Assembly (NCBI GenBank): GCA_024760905.1
Contig: CM045745.1
Location: forward strand, 216,001 to 280,000
Length of the DNA stretch: 64,000 bases
Reading direction: 5' to 3'
DNA from: Plotosus lineatus
Lineage: Eukaryota; Chordata; Actinopteri; Siluriformes; Plotosidae
This document shows positions 36,701-43,226 of the stretch, one piece after another. Positions within the stretch are counted from its first letter, which is position 1. Every line of letters starts with the position of its first letter. The position numbers were made by a program, and so were the translations under genes. A model generated the notes under the pieces. That model did not search any database. It saw only the letters and a list, made by a program, of their open reading frames with translations, and had not been told where the DNA came from.

Positions 36701-37254
36701 TGGACAAAGCTTTGGTGTTGGTTAGTAAGACTGTAAGAACAATAAGTTTAGTGTTTTTCGAACTAAACAAATGAATATTTCCACTACAATTAAAAACAAC
36801 AGCAAAAAATTATGTTGCATAGTTAATATTTTTAATCTCATCTATATTTTGCATAATATATTGAACTTATTCCTATAAAGTAAATGTTGTGCAAATGTGT
36901 AGGTCTCCTAAGTGCACTTTAGCTGAAACTCACCGTGTGGAGTGTTTTATTTTACAGGAAGATGATGGGCGAAAACCGTCAAAACATAGCAAGTCGCATT
37001 CAAAGAGTTCGAATTCCATATCCTTTCCCAGTGCGTATAACAAGACAGTACAGAAGGTGAGACCCACACACAAATTATCTGTACAGAATATATAACAATT
37101 ATTCTTAATTACATAAAATCCACCCCACGGTGCATTTTCCTAAACGAACTGAACTGTGTTCTTGCAGGAAACACCTCATACTTTTACAATGAGAAAACAG
37201 CAAACCAAGCTCAAATCCCTCAGCACTGTTTCCAGAAACGAGAGCCAGCACTAG
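11915..37254 (+). CDS. kif9: kinesin family member 9 (kinesin-9 motor), complete, 20 coding exons
   Basis: Microtubule motor of the kinesin-9 family, known in other organisms from motile cilia and sperm flagella, where it is associated with the central-pair apparatus. Exons: 11915-12007, 12159-12324, 12481-12587, 12698-12928, 14089-14172, 14268-14360, 14495-14642, 18347-18411, 18503-18580, 18841-18909, 25403-25507, 26495-26550, 29219-29318, 29800-29915, 30047-30178, 34253-34455, 35663-35842, 36605-36720, 36958-37056, 37168-37254. All introns are GT-AG and all phases agree. The product is 775 aa (human is about 790). Motifs: VYVRIRPTEQF near residue 9, P-loop GQTGAGKT 93-100, NRNSSRSH 212-219, DLAGSE 247-252, YINKSLSFLE 269-278. 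The conserved tail has IQYC/VRYC-type and WYNESF motifs. Introns 4, 7, 10, 12, 15 and 16 are swollen by transposons, but no exon is broken. I infer a functional gene. Confidence 0.95.
12159..12324 (+). CDS. kif9: kif9 coding exon 2
   Basis: Residues 32-87 (first base of codon 87). Contains WIFRLNGVLHMASQEEVYQQ, matching the WxFxLDGVLHDASQ block of KIF9. Acceptor tttag, donor gtcagt. Confidence 0.93.
12481..12587 (+). CDS. kif9: kif9 coding exon 3 (P-loop)
   Basis: Residues 87-122, with the nucleotide-binding P-loop GQTGAGKT and RGIIPRAIQE. Acceptor attag, donor gtatgt. Confidence 0.95.
12698..12928 (+). CDS. kif9: kif9 coding exon 4
   Basis: Residues 123-199. Contains the kinesin signature LSFLEIYNETLVDLL and the block VEDPEGRVSVKGLSLH. 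Acceptor ctcag, donor gtgagc. Confidence 0.95.
13201..13815. mobile_element. MITE (accatattttctggactta ends) in kif9 intron 4
   Basis: The left end accatattttctggactta pairs with the right end (cttatagtccggaaaatatagta). Each end is followed inwards by ctctggagtataagtcgca-type repeats (13230, 13300, 13750). Contains an A-run (13253-13275). Non-coding; such elements are common in fish genomes. Confidence 0.75.
14089..14172 (+). CDS. kif9: kif9 coding exon 5 (switch I)
   Basis: Residues 200-227, with switch I NRNSSRSHCIF. Acceptor gacag, donor gtgaga, phase 0 at both ends. Confidence 0.95.
14268..14360 (+). CDS. kif9: kif9 coding exon 6 (switch II)
   Basis: Residues 228-258, with LNLVDLAGSERLKKTG, the switch II DxxGxE motif. 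Acceptor tctag, donor gtgagt. Confidence 0.95.
14495..14642 (+). CDS. kif9: kif9 coding exon 7
   Basis: Residues 259-308, with YINKSLSFLEQTILAL and HVPFRQSKLTHALKDSLG, the microtubule-binding loop and helix region. Donor gtcagt, phase 1. Confidence 0.95.
14690..15560 (-). mobile_element. degraded Tc1-like transposon in kif9 intron 7
   Basis: The left end resembles the aaagtattcacctcttgg TIR seen again at 17763. The body gives broken Tc1-transposase similarity on the minus strand (ccttttggagcaatcatagc, ctaccacaatgcttcactga). It is full of stops. The right end is lost into a SINE fragment. Confidence 0.6.
15565..15655 (+). mobile_element. S-family SINE tail B fragment
   Basis: Contains gagatgggcaccagcc, atcctaattaagattaatct and an (AATG)n end. 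Confidence 0.65.
16241..16581 (+). mobile_element. S-family SINE with tail B
   Basis: A full head (gtggcctggtggtaaaggtg, gggggttcaagccccac) leads to tail B ending aatgaatgaataa. Target duplication ttaaaccataaa / ttaaaccacaag (11 of 12) at 16228-16239 and 16582-16593, inside the Tc1-like element. Confidence 0.87.
17321..17397. repeat. (GT)n microsatellite
   Basis: About 76 bases of GT repeats within the Tc1-like remnant. Confidence 0.98.
17907..18246 (-). mobile_element. S-family SINE with tail B
   Basis: Antisense copy running from cattttctgaaccgcttaat to the head end ccaccaggccactg. It lies about 100 bases upstream of kif9 exon 8. A gcaatt-containing imperfect duplication flanks it. Confidence 0.84.
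18347..18411 (+). CDS. kif9: kif9 coding exon 8
   Basis: Residues 308-329, GGNCNTVLVANIHGEAAQID, continuing the motor core. The intron before it (14643-18346) holds Tc1-like and SINE insertions. Donor gtgagc. Confidence 0.93.
18503..18580 (+). CDS. kif9: kif9 coding exon 9
   Basis: Residues 330-355, LSTLNFAARMKRVCTEPSVN and onward: the last motor helix and the start of the neck. Acceptor ttgcag, donor gtaaga. Confidence 0.94.
18841..18909 (+). CDS. kif9: kif9 coding exon 10
   Basis: Residues 356-378, a heptad-rich neck or coiled-coil segment (LQKEIQLLKQEL). Acceptor gtttag, donor gttagt. The following intron is 6.5 kb. Confidence 0.9.
18945..19380 (+). mobile_element. Tc1-like transposase remnant
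   Basis: Two telltale pieces remain: VFQNDNAPV (about 19064-19098) and QSPELSPTEHIWS (about 19157-19195), corresponding to the central catalytic Asp region and the Tc1 [11 protein letters not shown] signature. No intact frame joins them. Confidence 0.68.
19740..20525 (+). mobile_element. degraded LINE 3' fragment, same family as 26591-28890
   Basis: A damaged thumb/C-terminal region: tatgttccaaccctcaccta (YVPTLTYGH-type), then ggaagctccaaacatctggc and gataagcggaaggaaatgga at the 3' end. Many stops. Confidence 0.6.
20526..20869. other. intron sequence with minor SINE-like traces
   Basis: Contains a short trace resembling the common teleost SINE (gagcaaacccacacaagcaa) near 20603 and otherwise nothing I can assign. 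Confidence 0.4.
20870..24900 (-). mobile_element. APE-type LINE (family N1), near full-length copy 2, in kif9 intron 10
   Basis: Read on the minus strand, the order is: 5' leader (24900-24090), endonuclease (LNIDIAALQET near 23870, LLDDFNAWMG near 23580), linker, RT fingers to palm (CGFRAARSAIDMVFSVRQLQ, IYLAFIDLT at 22320-22140, SGSDDAGLV near 21850), thumb (FTYLGLIIS near 21680), LGHITQMDDGR near 21310 and a Cys-rich C-terminal finger (CSGCSRICRSRIDLDNNARR near 21000-20940). The catalytic box reads SDD rather than the usual ADD. Many frameshifts, so inactive. It shares its 5' leader with copy 1 at the window start. Confidence 0.85.
24997..25337 (-). mobile_element. S-family SINE with tail A
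   Basis: Complete antisense copy from tctttctgcctttcggcttt to ccaccactgcccc. Target duplication of 17 bp with one mismatch: taattgtatttttgaat (24980-24996) and taattgtatttctgaat (25338-25354). It ends 50 bases before kif9 exon 11. Confidence 0.92.
25403..25507 (+). CDS. kif9: kif9 coding exon 11
   Basis: Residues 379-413, VTYEDLSETEVARVKSEVQR then YLDDTLDEIT, aligned with the KIF9 VTYDPMDEIQ...RYLEGTLDEI block. Acceptor cgcag, donor gtaagt. Confidence 0.93.
25745..25990 (-). mobile_element. degraded teleost SINE fragment
   Basis: Diverged antisense copy of the 30850-31262 type: gcggaagacatgtaaactcc, gactcgaacccagggcc, actaaccactgcaccact. Confidence 0.6.
26495..26550 (+). CDS. kif9: kif9 coding exon 12
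   Basis: Residues 414-432, IVNIQQIWEVFAQFKKAF, matching the KIF9 QIKEVFNQF segment. Acceptor ttcag, donor gtaagt, phase 2. Confidence 0.92.
26591..28890 (-). mobile_element. 5'-truncated LINE with (GAGAT)n tail in kif9 intron 12
   Basis: Minus-strand RT: PLDWQTGVVVSIFKKGDQR, CGFRPGRSTLDQLYML, MSFVDLEKAFDRV, the catalytic box LLFADDVVLL (about 27400), VEEFKYLGVLF, YGHELWV. It is preceded by part of the endonuclease-RT linker (SLDLRPYVLDT near 28810). The 3' end is ggacttagcggaagaagatg followed by (GAGAT)n at 26591-26610. Frameshifts and missing pieces show a dead copy. This LINE type is very common in fish; I do not assign a clade. Confidence 0.85.
28971..29150 (+). mobile_element. teleost tRNA-derived SINE (TTGAGCAAGGCCCTTAACC type)
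   Basis: Head ggtggctcagtggatcacag, B box ggttcaatccccac, body gggcccttgagcaaggccct, tail taagtcgctctgaataacag then tgccaaatgctgtaaatg. This is a well-known fish SINE design. Confidence 0.88.
29219..29318 (+). CDS. kif9: kif9 coding exon 13
   Basis: Residues 432-465, EQEQQIKELKSERCERCAVT then a low-conservation stretch. The repeat CERC in CERCERC-like spacing is unusual. Acceptor aacag, donor gtaagc. Confidence 0.85.
29478..29725 (+). mobile_element. degraded S-family SINE, tail B
   Basis: Retains gtagttaactgggctatcaa, an A-run, cgtgtttctgcc and ctaattatgattaagtggtt. The 5' head is missing. Confidence 0.7.
29800..29915 (+). CDS. kif9: kif9 coding exon 14
   Basis: Residues 466-504: an acidic run (EAVEEEEE) then Ser/Thr-rich linker. 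Weakly conserved in the family; placed by splice sites and phase. Donor gtgaat. Confidence 0.82.
30047..30178 (+). CDS. kif9: kif9 coding exon 15
   Basis: Residues 504-548. The donor is placed at 30179 (gtataa) because it joins NKRC-D to TPQSKMEAF in exon 16, matching the human RPDTPPSK junction. It is a weak donor and the frame stays open beyond it to 30287, so this boundary is the least certain in the gene. Confidence 0.8.
30418..31382. mobile_element. hAT element (ccccaaccacc type) carrying a SINE
   Basis: Left end caggagcccccaaccaccgc; right end region aattgtcaagcgttgactgg and aaaaaggttcctg. It is the same family as 63153-63774. A SINE sits inside (30850-31262), and a T-run lies at 30720-30747. 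No transposase. Confidence 0.75.
30850..31262 (-). mobile_element. common teleost SINE (ggcggcacggtggcgtagtgg head)
   Basis: On the minus strand: ggcggcacggtggcgtagtg head, cctgggttcgattcccggcc B box, gtttgcatgttctccccgtg body. About 410 bp, nearly complete. Confidence 0.88.
31456..34160 (-). mobile_element. Tc1-like transposon split by an RTE-like LINE
   Basis: The left end (agcttgaaaagtattcatat) runs to 31530. The element resumes at 32806 (acattttgtcacgctacaac) and continues through degraded minus-strand transposase sequence (ggttgtcatcctggtggagt, gcattgtggtgctaccacta) to an AT-rich right flank near 34160. No intact frame. Confidence 0.75.
31531..32805 (-). mobile_element. RTE-like LINE copy 2, internally deleted, both ends kept
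   Basis: Minus strand: the 5' tip (ggtcccaagcccggagaaat, gtcaggaagggcatccgacg) and N-terminal coding start ([20 protein letters not shown]) join near 32508 directly to the RT palm ([14 protein letters not shown]), FADDIVI, thumb and 3' tip with a (GAA)n tail. About 1.9 kb of endonuclease and RT fingers is missing relative to copy 3. It is flanked by a 17-bp target duplication with one mismatch: acattttgtcacactac (31514-31530) and acattttgtcacgctac (32806-32822). Confidence 0.92.
34253..34455 (+). CDS. kif9: kif9 coding exon 16
   Basis: Residues 548-616, with EITCILKKNMSVLKERLEQR, equivalent to KIF9 EINRIFKENKSILNERRKR, a predicted coiled coil. Acceptor accag, donor gttagt. Confidence 0.92.
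34966..35215 (-). mobile_element. S-family SINE with tail B, head truncated
   Basis: Runs from cactttctgaactgcttaat to ttagctgcactggggg; the promoter head is missing on the right side. Located in kif9 intron 16. Confidence 0.78.
35663..35842 (+). CDS. kif9: kif9 coding exon 17
   Basis: Residues 616-676, with LREAKDQHRQICEEW and AEVRYCRHLVEKCRVRL, matching KIF9 AEIQYCQHLVDQCRHRL. Acceptor ttcag, donor gtaacc. Confidence 0.94.
35885..36500. mobile_element. non-autonomous TIR element with CCAAT-type tandem repeats
   Basis: The right end, reverse-complemented, reads ggtacctcaccatacgaaat; the left side has ctacctcaccttacgaaag. Both continue to aaaaatccaggttacgaaa. Between them, 36045-36165 holds tandem copies of a roughly 45-bp unit containing cccattggctatctcccaac. 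No coding capacity. Superfamily unknown. Confidence 0.6.
36605..36720 (+). CDS. kif9: kif9 coding exon 18
   Basis: Residues 676-714, with WYNESFLLPDE and GGPIRPDLVPVDKALVL, the most conserved tail block of KIF9. Acceptor ggcag, donor gttagt. Confidence 0.95.
36958..37056 (+). CDS. kif9: kif9 coding exon 19
   Basis: Residues 715-747, EDDGRKPSKHSKSHSKSSNS then ISFPSAYNK, matching the KIF9 EDDQDKF...DSISFYNAK region. A basic Ser/His/Lys run is inserted relative to human. Acceptor tacag, donor gtgaga. Confidence 0.92.
37168..37254 (+). CDS. kif9: kif9 terminal coding exon 20
   Basis: Residues 748-775 and a TAG stop. The basic C-terminus is ETPHTFTMRKQQTKLKSLST and onward. Acceptor ttgcag. Confidence 0.9.
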   Translation, partial: ETPHTFTMRKQQTKLKSLSTVSRNESQH

Positions 37255-37378
37255 CCCAGTCGGCCCTCTCCTAAACGCTATGACGTCCTTGTTTGGGTAG
37301 CAAATCCAACTACATGACTTACGAATAATCATTTATTTGAGCTAGGAGTGAAAGGAACTGCAGCAAGACATTTGTGTC

Positions 37379-37384
37379 AATAAA
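37379..37384 (+). terminator. kif9: kif9 polyadenylation signal
   Basis: AATAAA 125 bases after the stop codon, just before a SINE insertion. The predicted 3'UTR is about 150 nt. Confidence 0.75.
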
Positions 37385-37433
37385 AGCCCAATGGTGAGAG
37401 ATGCTTGTCCCATGTAACACTTGTTCTGTAACG

Positions 37434-37790
37434 TCTGTCTGTCTTCCTTTCGGCTTTTTCCCTTTTACTCGGGAGTCGCCACAGCGAATCATCTGATTTG
37501 CACGTTTGATTTGGCAGAGGTTTTTACGTCGGATGCCCTTCCTGTCACAACCCTTTTAGCAAGGGACAGAAACACGCTGACGACTTTGCAGCTCCTCTTT
37601 ACGAAAGTCAGCAATGCTTCTTTTACATGAACCTCTCACCATAGACAGTGACAGACATGGCCCGCCTTTGATAACCCAGTTAGCTGCACTGGGGGGGGGA
37701 CAGTGACAACCTTGTGGAGAGTGGGACTCAAACCCCCAACCTTTAGATCAGCGATCCAGCGCCCTATACCACTAGACCACCACTGCCCCT
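37434..37790 (-). mobile_element. S-family SINE with tail A
   Basis: Full antisense copy from tctgtctgtcttcctttcgg to accactgcccct. Target duplication of 17 bp with one mismatch: acacttgttctgtaacg (37417-37433) and acacttgttctgtaatg (37791-37807). It inserted about 30 bases beyond the likely kif9 cleavage site. Confidence 0.92.
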
Positions 37791-37892
37791 ACACTTGTTC
37801 TGTAATGATAAATAGATTTAAACGAGTTTAAAGTTTGTTAATACATCTTACTGTTTTTTTTTTTTTTACAGTGAAACCATCATTTTATCATC

Positions 37893-38215
37893 CATTCATT
37901 CATTTTCTTAACCGCTTAAGAATAATTAGGGTCGCAGGGAGGCTGGCACCCATCCCAGCTGACTCAGCAAGGGCAGAGTACACCCTTGACACCTCGCTCG
38001 GCCATCACAGGGAGGAAACACGCTGACGGCTATGCAGTTCCTCTTGTCGAAAGTCAGCAATGTTTCTTTTACATGAACCTCACTCCACAGACCGTGAGAA
38101 ACATGACCAGCCTTTGATAACCCAGTTAGTACACTGGGGGGACAGTGAGGCTTGAACCCCCAACCTTGGGATAAGTGATCCACCCCCATTACCACCAGGC
38201 CACCACTGCCCTTCG
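37893..38215 (-). mobile_element. S-family SINE with tail B
   Basis: Antisense, from cattttcttaaccgcttaag to gccaccactgccc; the head B box is ggcttgaacccccaacc (antisense). Confidence 0.83.
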
Positions 38216-38962
38216 CCACAATTTTATATTTGTGATAAAATTAAACACCTGATGATACTTCGAGCTCATTTCAGTGTTTCTGGTGTTAAGACCCTGATGA
38301 ACGTTATAAAGTCAAAATCATAAAAGTCTGAGGAGGGTCAACCAATGACAAGGTTTTTTTTTAATTTAATTAATTTAATTTAATTAATTTTTTTCCTGAA
38401 CAGTAAATGAAATGAAAGATGTGCGAGATTTAGTACTAACTGGGGGGTTATACCATGTGAAACATCGGATCGGATCGGACAAATTTCATCACAACCTCGC
38501 GATGGCTGATGTCAATCAGACGCACCATAATCTATGAGGATGATTGTACCGGGAGGTGGACTGTCCCATGTCCTTTCAGCTTTATCAGCTAGCTTGCTCG
38601 TGTTGAGTTCAACATTTTTAGCGCTTTGAAAATTCCAGGGCCGACGCTGTCGTGCTGTTTGCTGATGTCGATGTCTTGGATGTGATGCGATTACACAAAA
38701 GCACTGATGCGCTCTCTTACACACTTGCTCTCACTCCTTGATCATCGCAATCTTCACTCGACTCACTTGTGCTTCATGCACAGAAAGGTTTCTTCGTCCA
38801 GCGGCACGGCTGGCCAAAAGCGCCAATGTGATATGTGCCTTGTGAGGGGTCTGTGGTATCGATATGTTATCACCGATTGGTTTAAAAAAAAAAAAAAAAC
38901 TGCAAAATGTGTATTTTTGATTTGGAAAGCTGAAATGTTGATCTTTCTTCTACTGTGCACTA

Positions 38963-39180
38963 CAGTAACCCCGTTATTCGCGGGGGTTGTGTTCCAGTCA
39001 TTTCCGCGGATCCTGAAAAGCCACGAGTTATTGACGCGGTTGGTTTTAAAACCCTATGTATGATATGATATTACTCTAATGAGTAATACAGCAATAACGC
39101 AGTAAAATGTAGTAAGGATTAAGTAAAAACGTTAATTTTGTATTGTGATATTTATGAATAAATAAAGCGCTTAGGCTCCT
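38963..39180. mobile_element. fragment of a TIR element (acagtaaccccgttattcgc type)
   Basis: Begins acagtaaccccgttattcgc, a start I associate with widespread vertebrate cut-and-paste MITEs. Only one end is visible. Confidence 0.4.
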
Positions 39181-39184
39181 TACC

Positions 39185-39735
39185 AAGACTCTTCCAAGAT
39201 GGCGCTCCCGAGAGGGTGACGTTGCAGAGTTCTCAAGAGTCAAATTGTTTGTTTTAATTAGTTTTGTTTGTTCATGTTTTGCACTATGCTCGTCTATGAC
39301 CCGGCGACCCTACTACAGCTATGACAGCGCAGTACTTTTGGACATTTGGAACTGAGCATGCACAACTTAGGGTAGGTCCTGAGCTAATATGCTACCGTAG
39401 CTCAATGCTAGCCACACCCTAGATAACAATAAGCCCAGGCGGAGACATGGCAGGCAGGGAGGGGCTGAATGACGACTCCGGCACTAGGTTAGCACTCCTT
39501 GGTCATACTGCTTGAAAATGTTCAGTCTGTGAAACAAGATGGAAGAGCTTCATGCTCGGATTGCAGCGCAGAGGGATCTACAGGACTGCTCCATGCTGTG
39601 TTTCTGTGAAGCATGGCTCGAGGAGCGTGTACCCGATGAGGCGACTTCACCAGTCGGCTACACGGCTACCGGCACGCAGCGGCTATCAACAAGGCCCGCG
39701 GCGGAAGAACGGCGGATTCTCATCAAATAAACCTG
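39185..39735 (+). mobile_element. 5' fragment of a Rex1/CR1-like LINE
   Basis: Contains a leader (gatggcgctcccgagagggt) and the start of an endonuclease frame (39539-39730): IAAQRDLQDCSMLCFCEAWL, corresponding to the ...LCFTETWL block of fish Rex1-type LINEs. It stops after about 60 codons. It could be the 5' counterpart of the family at 44361-46558. Confidence 0.6.
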
Positions 39736-39754
39736 GTGTACTGACTGCAGATTA

Positions 39755-39907
39755 GGCTGCAAAGTCGTCAGCGTGTTTCTGCCCCTTGCTAAAAGGGTTG
39801 TGACAGGAAGGGCATCCGACGTAAAAACCTCTGCCAAATCAAACGTCAGATGATTCACTGTGGCGACTCCCGAGTAAAAGGGAAAAAGCCAAAAGGAAGA
39901 CAGACAG
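39755..39907 (+). mobile_element. 5'-truncated SINE, tail A
   Basis: Begins inside the body at ggctgcaaagtcgtcagcgt and ends gaagacagacag. A perfect 15-bp duplication, actgactgcagatta, flanks it (39740-39754 and 39908-39922). Confidence 0.9.
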
Positions 39908-39932
39908 ACTGACTGCAGATTATCTCTAAACT

Positions 39933-40205
39933 GGGGATTTAACTCCGTTGGTAGAGCGTCCGCTTTATCCTCCGGAAGGTCGGAGTTCGAATCCGGCCAC
40001 ATCATACCATGAGACGTTCAAATTTGGGAGTTGTTGCTTCCTGCTTGCCGCTCAGCATCACGAGGATAGAACGGAGCAACTGGTGTCGTACAGTGGCGAC
40101 GGGTGCCCGGAGCGCAGGGAGGTCTGGGGTCTCATGCACATTGAGCATATGCATGTATGAAATTGCGCTATATAAGCATCCACAATAAATAATAATAATA
40201 ATAAC
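39933..40205 (+). mobile_element. tRNA-derived SINE (third type)
   Basis: A tRNA-like head with gttggtagagcgtccgcttt (A box) and ggagttcgaatccgg (B box, 39982-39996), then a body with gcgctatataagcatcc and an (AAT)n tail. The tRNA resemblance suggests a recent origin. It is not a standalone tRNA, because the acceptor stem does not close. Confidence 0.75.
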
Positions 40206-40669
40206 CTTGCTCTGAGAATGGAGAACATCTAACTGAAGTTGTGGCCATTTTGTTTACCCAGAGAACGGTTCATTTTTTTCCAAACAAAACAATGGGCAGA
40301 GTGCAATATAAATATAACTTTAATTATATTATATAATTGAGTGCAATTTTATTTATTGCTGTTATCTTCTGAGCCATTTATTTATTGTATTATCATCATT
40401 TTATAGTTATTACTTTTATTATTATTATTATTATTATTGTTGTATTGTTTGTTGGGTCCGTGTGAGGTCCTTTTAGATATAGAATTTTTGTGTGTTTATT
40501 TTATAGCAGTTTGTGTGTTGTTGATTTGAGCCTTCTTTTCTGTTTATAACTCGACTCCTTGAACAACCGCACAAGAATTCCTGTGTGTGTAAAAGCACAA
40601 ATGGCAATTAAAAATCCAGAGTCCTGAAAAACAAAATATGTAAAAGCATGTGAAAAGAAATGGACACAT
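40206..40669. other. intergenic AT-rich DNA
   Basis: Between the kif9 and scrib 3' ends. Includes an (ATT)n run near 40420. No gene seen. Confidence 0.5.
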
Positions 40670-42673
40670 CCTTTGTTAAATGAAAAGTAAACTTTATTAT
40701 TCCTGAACCACAAAATAGACTTCTTTGGTTGTACAAATTCACTAGTTACAGTCCTGAATGAGATCTAAACCCCCACATTCGGCCCCTTCATCACCTATGT
40801 AGCAAAAAAAGCCCCTCCCTCCATCCTATAGAAATCAAGAACAACCGTCCCGCTGCAAAAATGTAGTGAAAGAGAACTCCTGTTTTTGTTTTGTGTTTTT
40901 TTAACAAAAATACAGTAAATGATTAATTAGTCATTTCCCAAGTGTTGTTGTCTGAAACTGAATTCCCGTTAGCATGAGAAAGATGAAAGACTGCAATTAG
41001 TAAAGGTAAAGACGACCGACGTGTGAGATGAGTGGCCTCAGTGCTGAGGGCGGCCGGTTTCAGAATGATCATGTGTTCAAGAAAAGGAGAGACAAACAGC
41101 CAGGATTTAACCAGGATCAACAAAAAAATAACACATGAAGCCAATATACACGCAGGACAGCCCAGTTCAGCCGGCATCTGGATGCTCAATGTCATCGCAC
41201 ACGCCGGCTCAGTTTCACCTTAGTTCTGATACTCACAGCATTTTGTACATTATTCACACACGGTTACATGTTTCAGTGGCTTCAGATCGAAATCAAACTG
41301 GAGAGGAGATCTGGAGTCACTACCCCAGAGACGAGCAAATGAACATCAGTCACATTAACAAACAGGGCGACAAAAGTTCAGCCCCAACCCCAGTGTTCTA
41401 TAAATAGAAAGAATGGTACCATATTCTGATATAATGGTGACATAGACCTTATCTTCAGTTCATGGCCTGAAAGTTTGTTGAAGGGAATATTTATGATAAA
41501 TGTATCTTTAAAATAAAAAAATTAAGACAATGGGAATGTTCCAGCAAACAGCATTCAACATGGTCCTGGAAGCAGAAAACAGGGAAGCAAATGGGAGAAT
41601 ATTCTGGTTTCATCATGGATGGAGCCACTGCGTTTGGGAAGAATGTTGATTTTTTCTTTTCTTTGTTTTTTTTTTTTTTAATGATTGTGTTGTCCTCAGT
41701 CATCTTTCATCTTCTTGTTCTGGTCCAGGAAGACTAGAGGGCTGTTTTAGTTCGGTTTATGCTGCTCGAATGAAATCAGGCTGACTATGATCAGGTTTAA
41801 CTTCTGCTGAGTTGAAACTTTCAGAACACAAGAGTCCGACACCAAGAACATACATTCATCATCAACACTGTTCCGAGTTATACGATTAAATAGCCTATGA
41901 CTGATTTTATACTTGATATGGTTAGAAAGCCGACACGGAGCTACTACGGCACTGGGCAATCGATAAATGCAACACAATCAGAAAATATGAACTGATTGGT
42001 GGAATATTCCCGATTATGCATCTTTTAAAAAGTAAATAAAGGCCTCAGTGGCGACCACAGAAATAAATTAGTGTACAATGATTTTTTTCCCCCTCTGTCT
42101 GGGGCAGTGACAGTTATCAAATGATCATTTATCTTCTAGGATATGTGAACATTAACACATTTACTTTTTATTTAAAAAAAAAAAAAAAAGAGAGACAGTG
42201 TTTTTCTTTTTTACATTAATATCAGAGGTTTAAAATTAAAAGTATTAAAAGCACCCAAAATCAACATCATTTAAAAATAATTTAGCTTGTTAAAAGCAAG
42301 TTGTAGGAAACACGACAAAAAGAAAAGCAGGAGTGGAGTTTGCATGGCATGACGGCCCTCCTTGAACTGTCCACTACAGGGGAAGAGGAGAAGCCTTCCA
42401 CCTCTGTGTGAAATGTTAGCTGGAAAGGCAAGCCTGGTGTGCAACAGATGAGAAGCTGTAGTGCTTCTTTAAGAAAACACAATCAAAACCTGTCACTGTG
42501 AAGTCTGAAAAACTGAGAGTGGTCGAAAGTCTTTCACATTTCTGTGAATCTACATTTTAGTTTCATCTACACTTTGTAGCATCACTAACTAATGTGCACT
42601 ATTTTATCATCTGTACTGTGTGTGCATGTGTGTGTGTGTGTGTGTGTGCGTGTTTGTGAGTGTGAAATAAAAA
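40670..42673 (-). other. scrib: probable scrib 3'UTR
   Basis: About 2.0 kb of repeat-poor sequence between the scrib stop codon and an AATAAA on the minus strand (TTTATT at 40693-40698). The absence of transposons here, against dense insertions on both sides, supports a transcribed, constrained region. The end is inferred; an alternative signal occurs near 42165. Confidence 0.55.
40693..40698 (-). terminator. scrib: candidate scrib polyadenylation signal
   Basis: AATAAA on the minus strand, about 1.98 kb after the scrib stop codon. Confidence 0.5.
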
Positions 42674-42795
42674 TTATGTAGGTACAGCTGTCTCTAGACT
42701 GCGACGGCCCTGTCGGAGTTTACGCTTGTTGCTGTACAGAGCCATTTCCTCCAGGGCAGACGTGGTGGCCATGGTAGCTACAGGCACCTCAGCTT
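42674..42795 (-). CDS. scrib: scrib terminal coding exon
   Basis: Completes the Glu codon and reads [39 protein letters not shown], stop TAA. Acceptor tatag. The Arg-rich end followed by a short hydrophobic C-terminus parallels the human protein. Confidence 0.9.
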
Positions 42796-43172
42796 CTATA
42801 CAGGGAACTAGACAGAGGCAGACACAGAGAAACCATTCAGTACAAGATCGAAAAGACTAATTTGTAATTGGATAGTTTTGCCCCATCCACCACACCACAC
42901 AGCAAGACTCTCAACACTGGCCACTGAAGAAAAGCTGCGCCCCCAAGCCCAGTGAGAAAAAGGCAGATGTAAGTCTTCCAAACCTAAACACTATACAGGT
43001 AGTGTCCGACTTCCGACTACATTTGGTTCTGACCAACAGGTTTTAAGAAGTAGGTCGGGTCTGTACATGTATTACTACCCAGTACATACAGTATACTGGA
43101 CTTTTCTACAAGTTTGTGTCAAAATGTTGCTTGCAATCTTTGTACCTTCATTTAGATATTAATACTAGTATG

Positions 43173-43226
<54 letters not shown>

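Noticed and set aside
39933..40005. Functional tRNA gene
   Set aside because: A- and B-box motifs are good, but the acceptor stem does not pair well and a SINE body with an (AAT)n tail follows directly.
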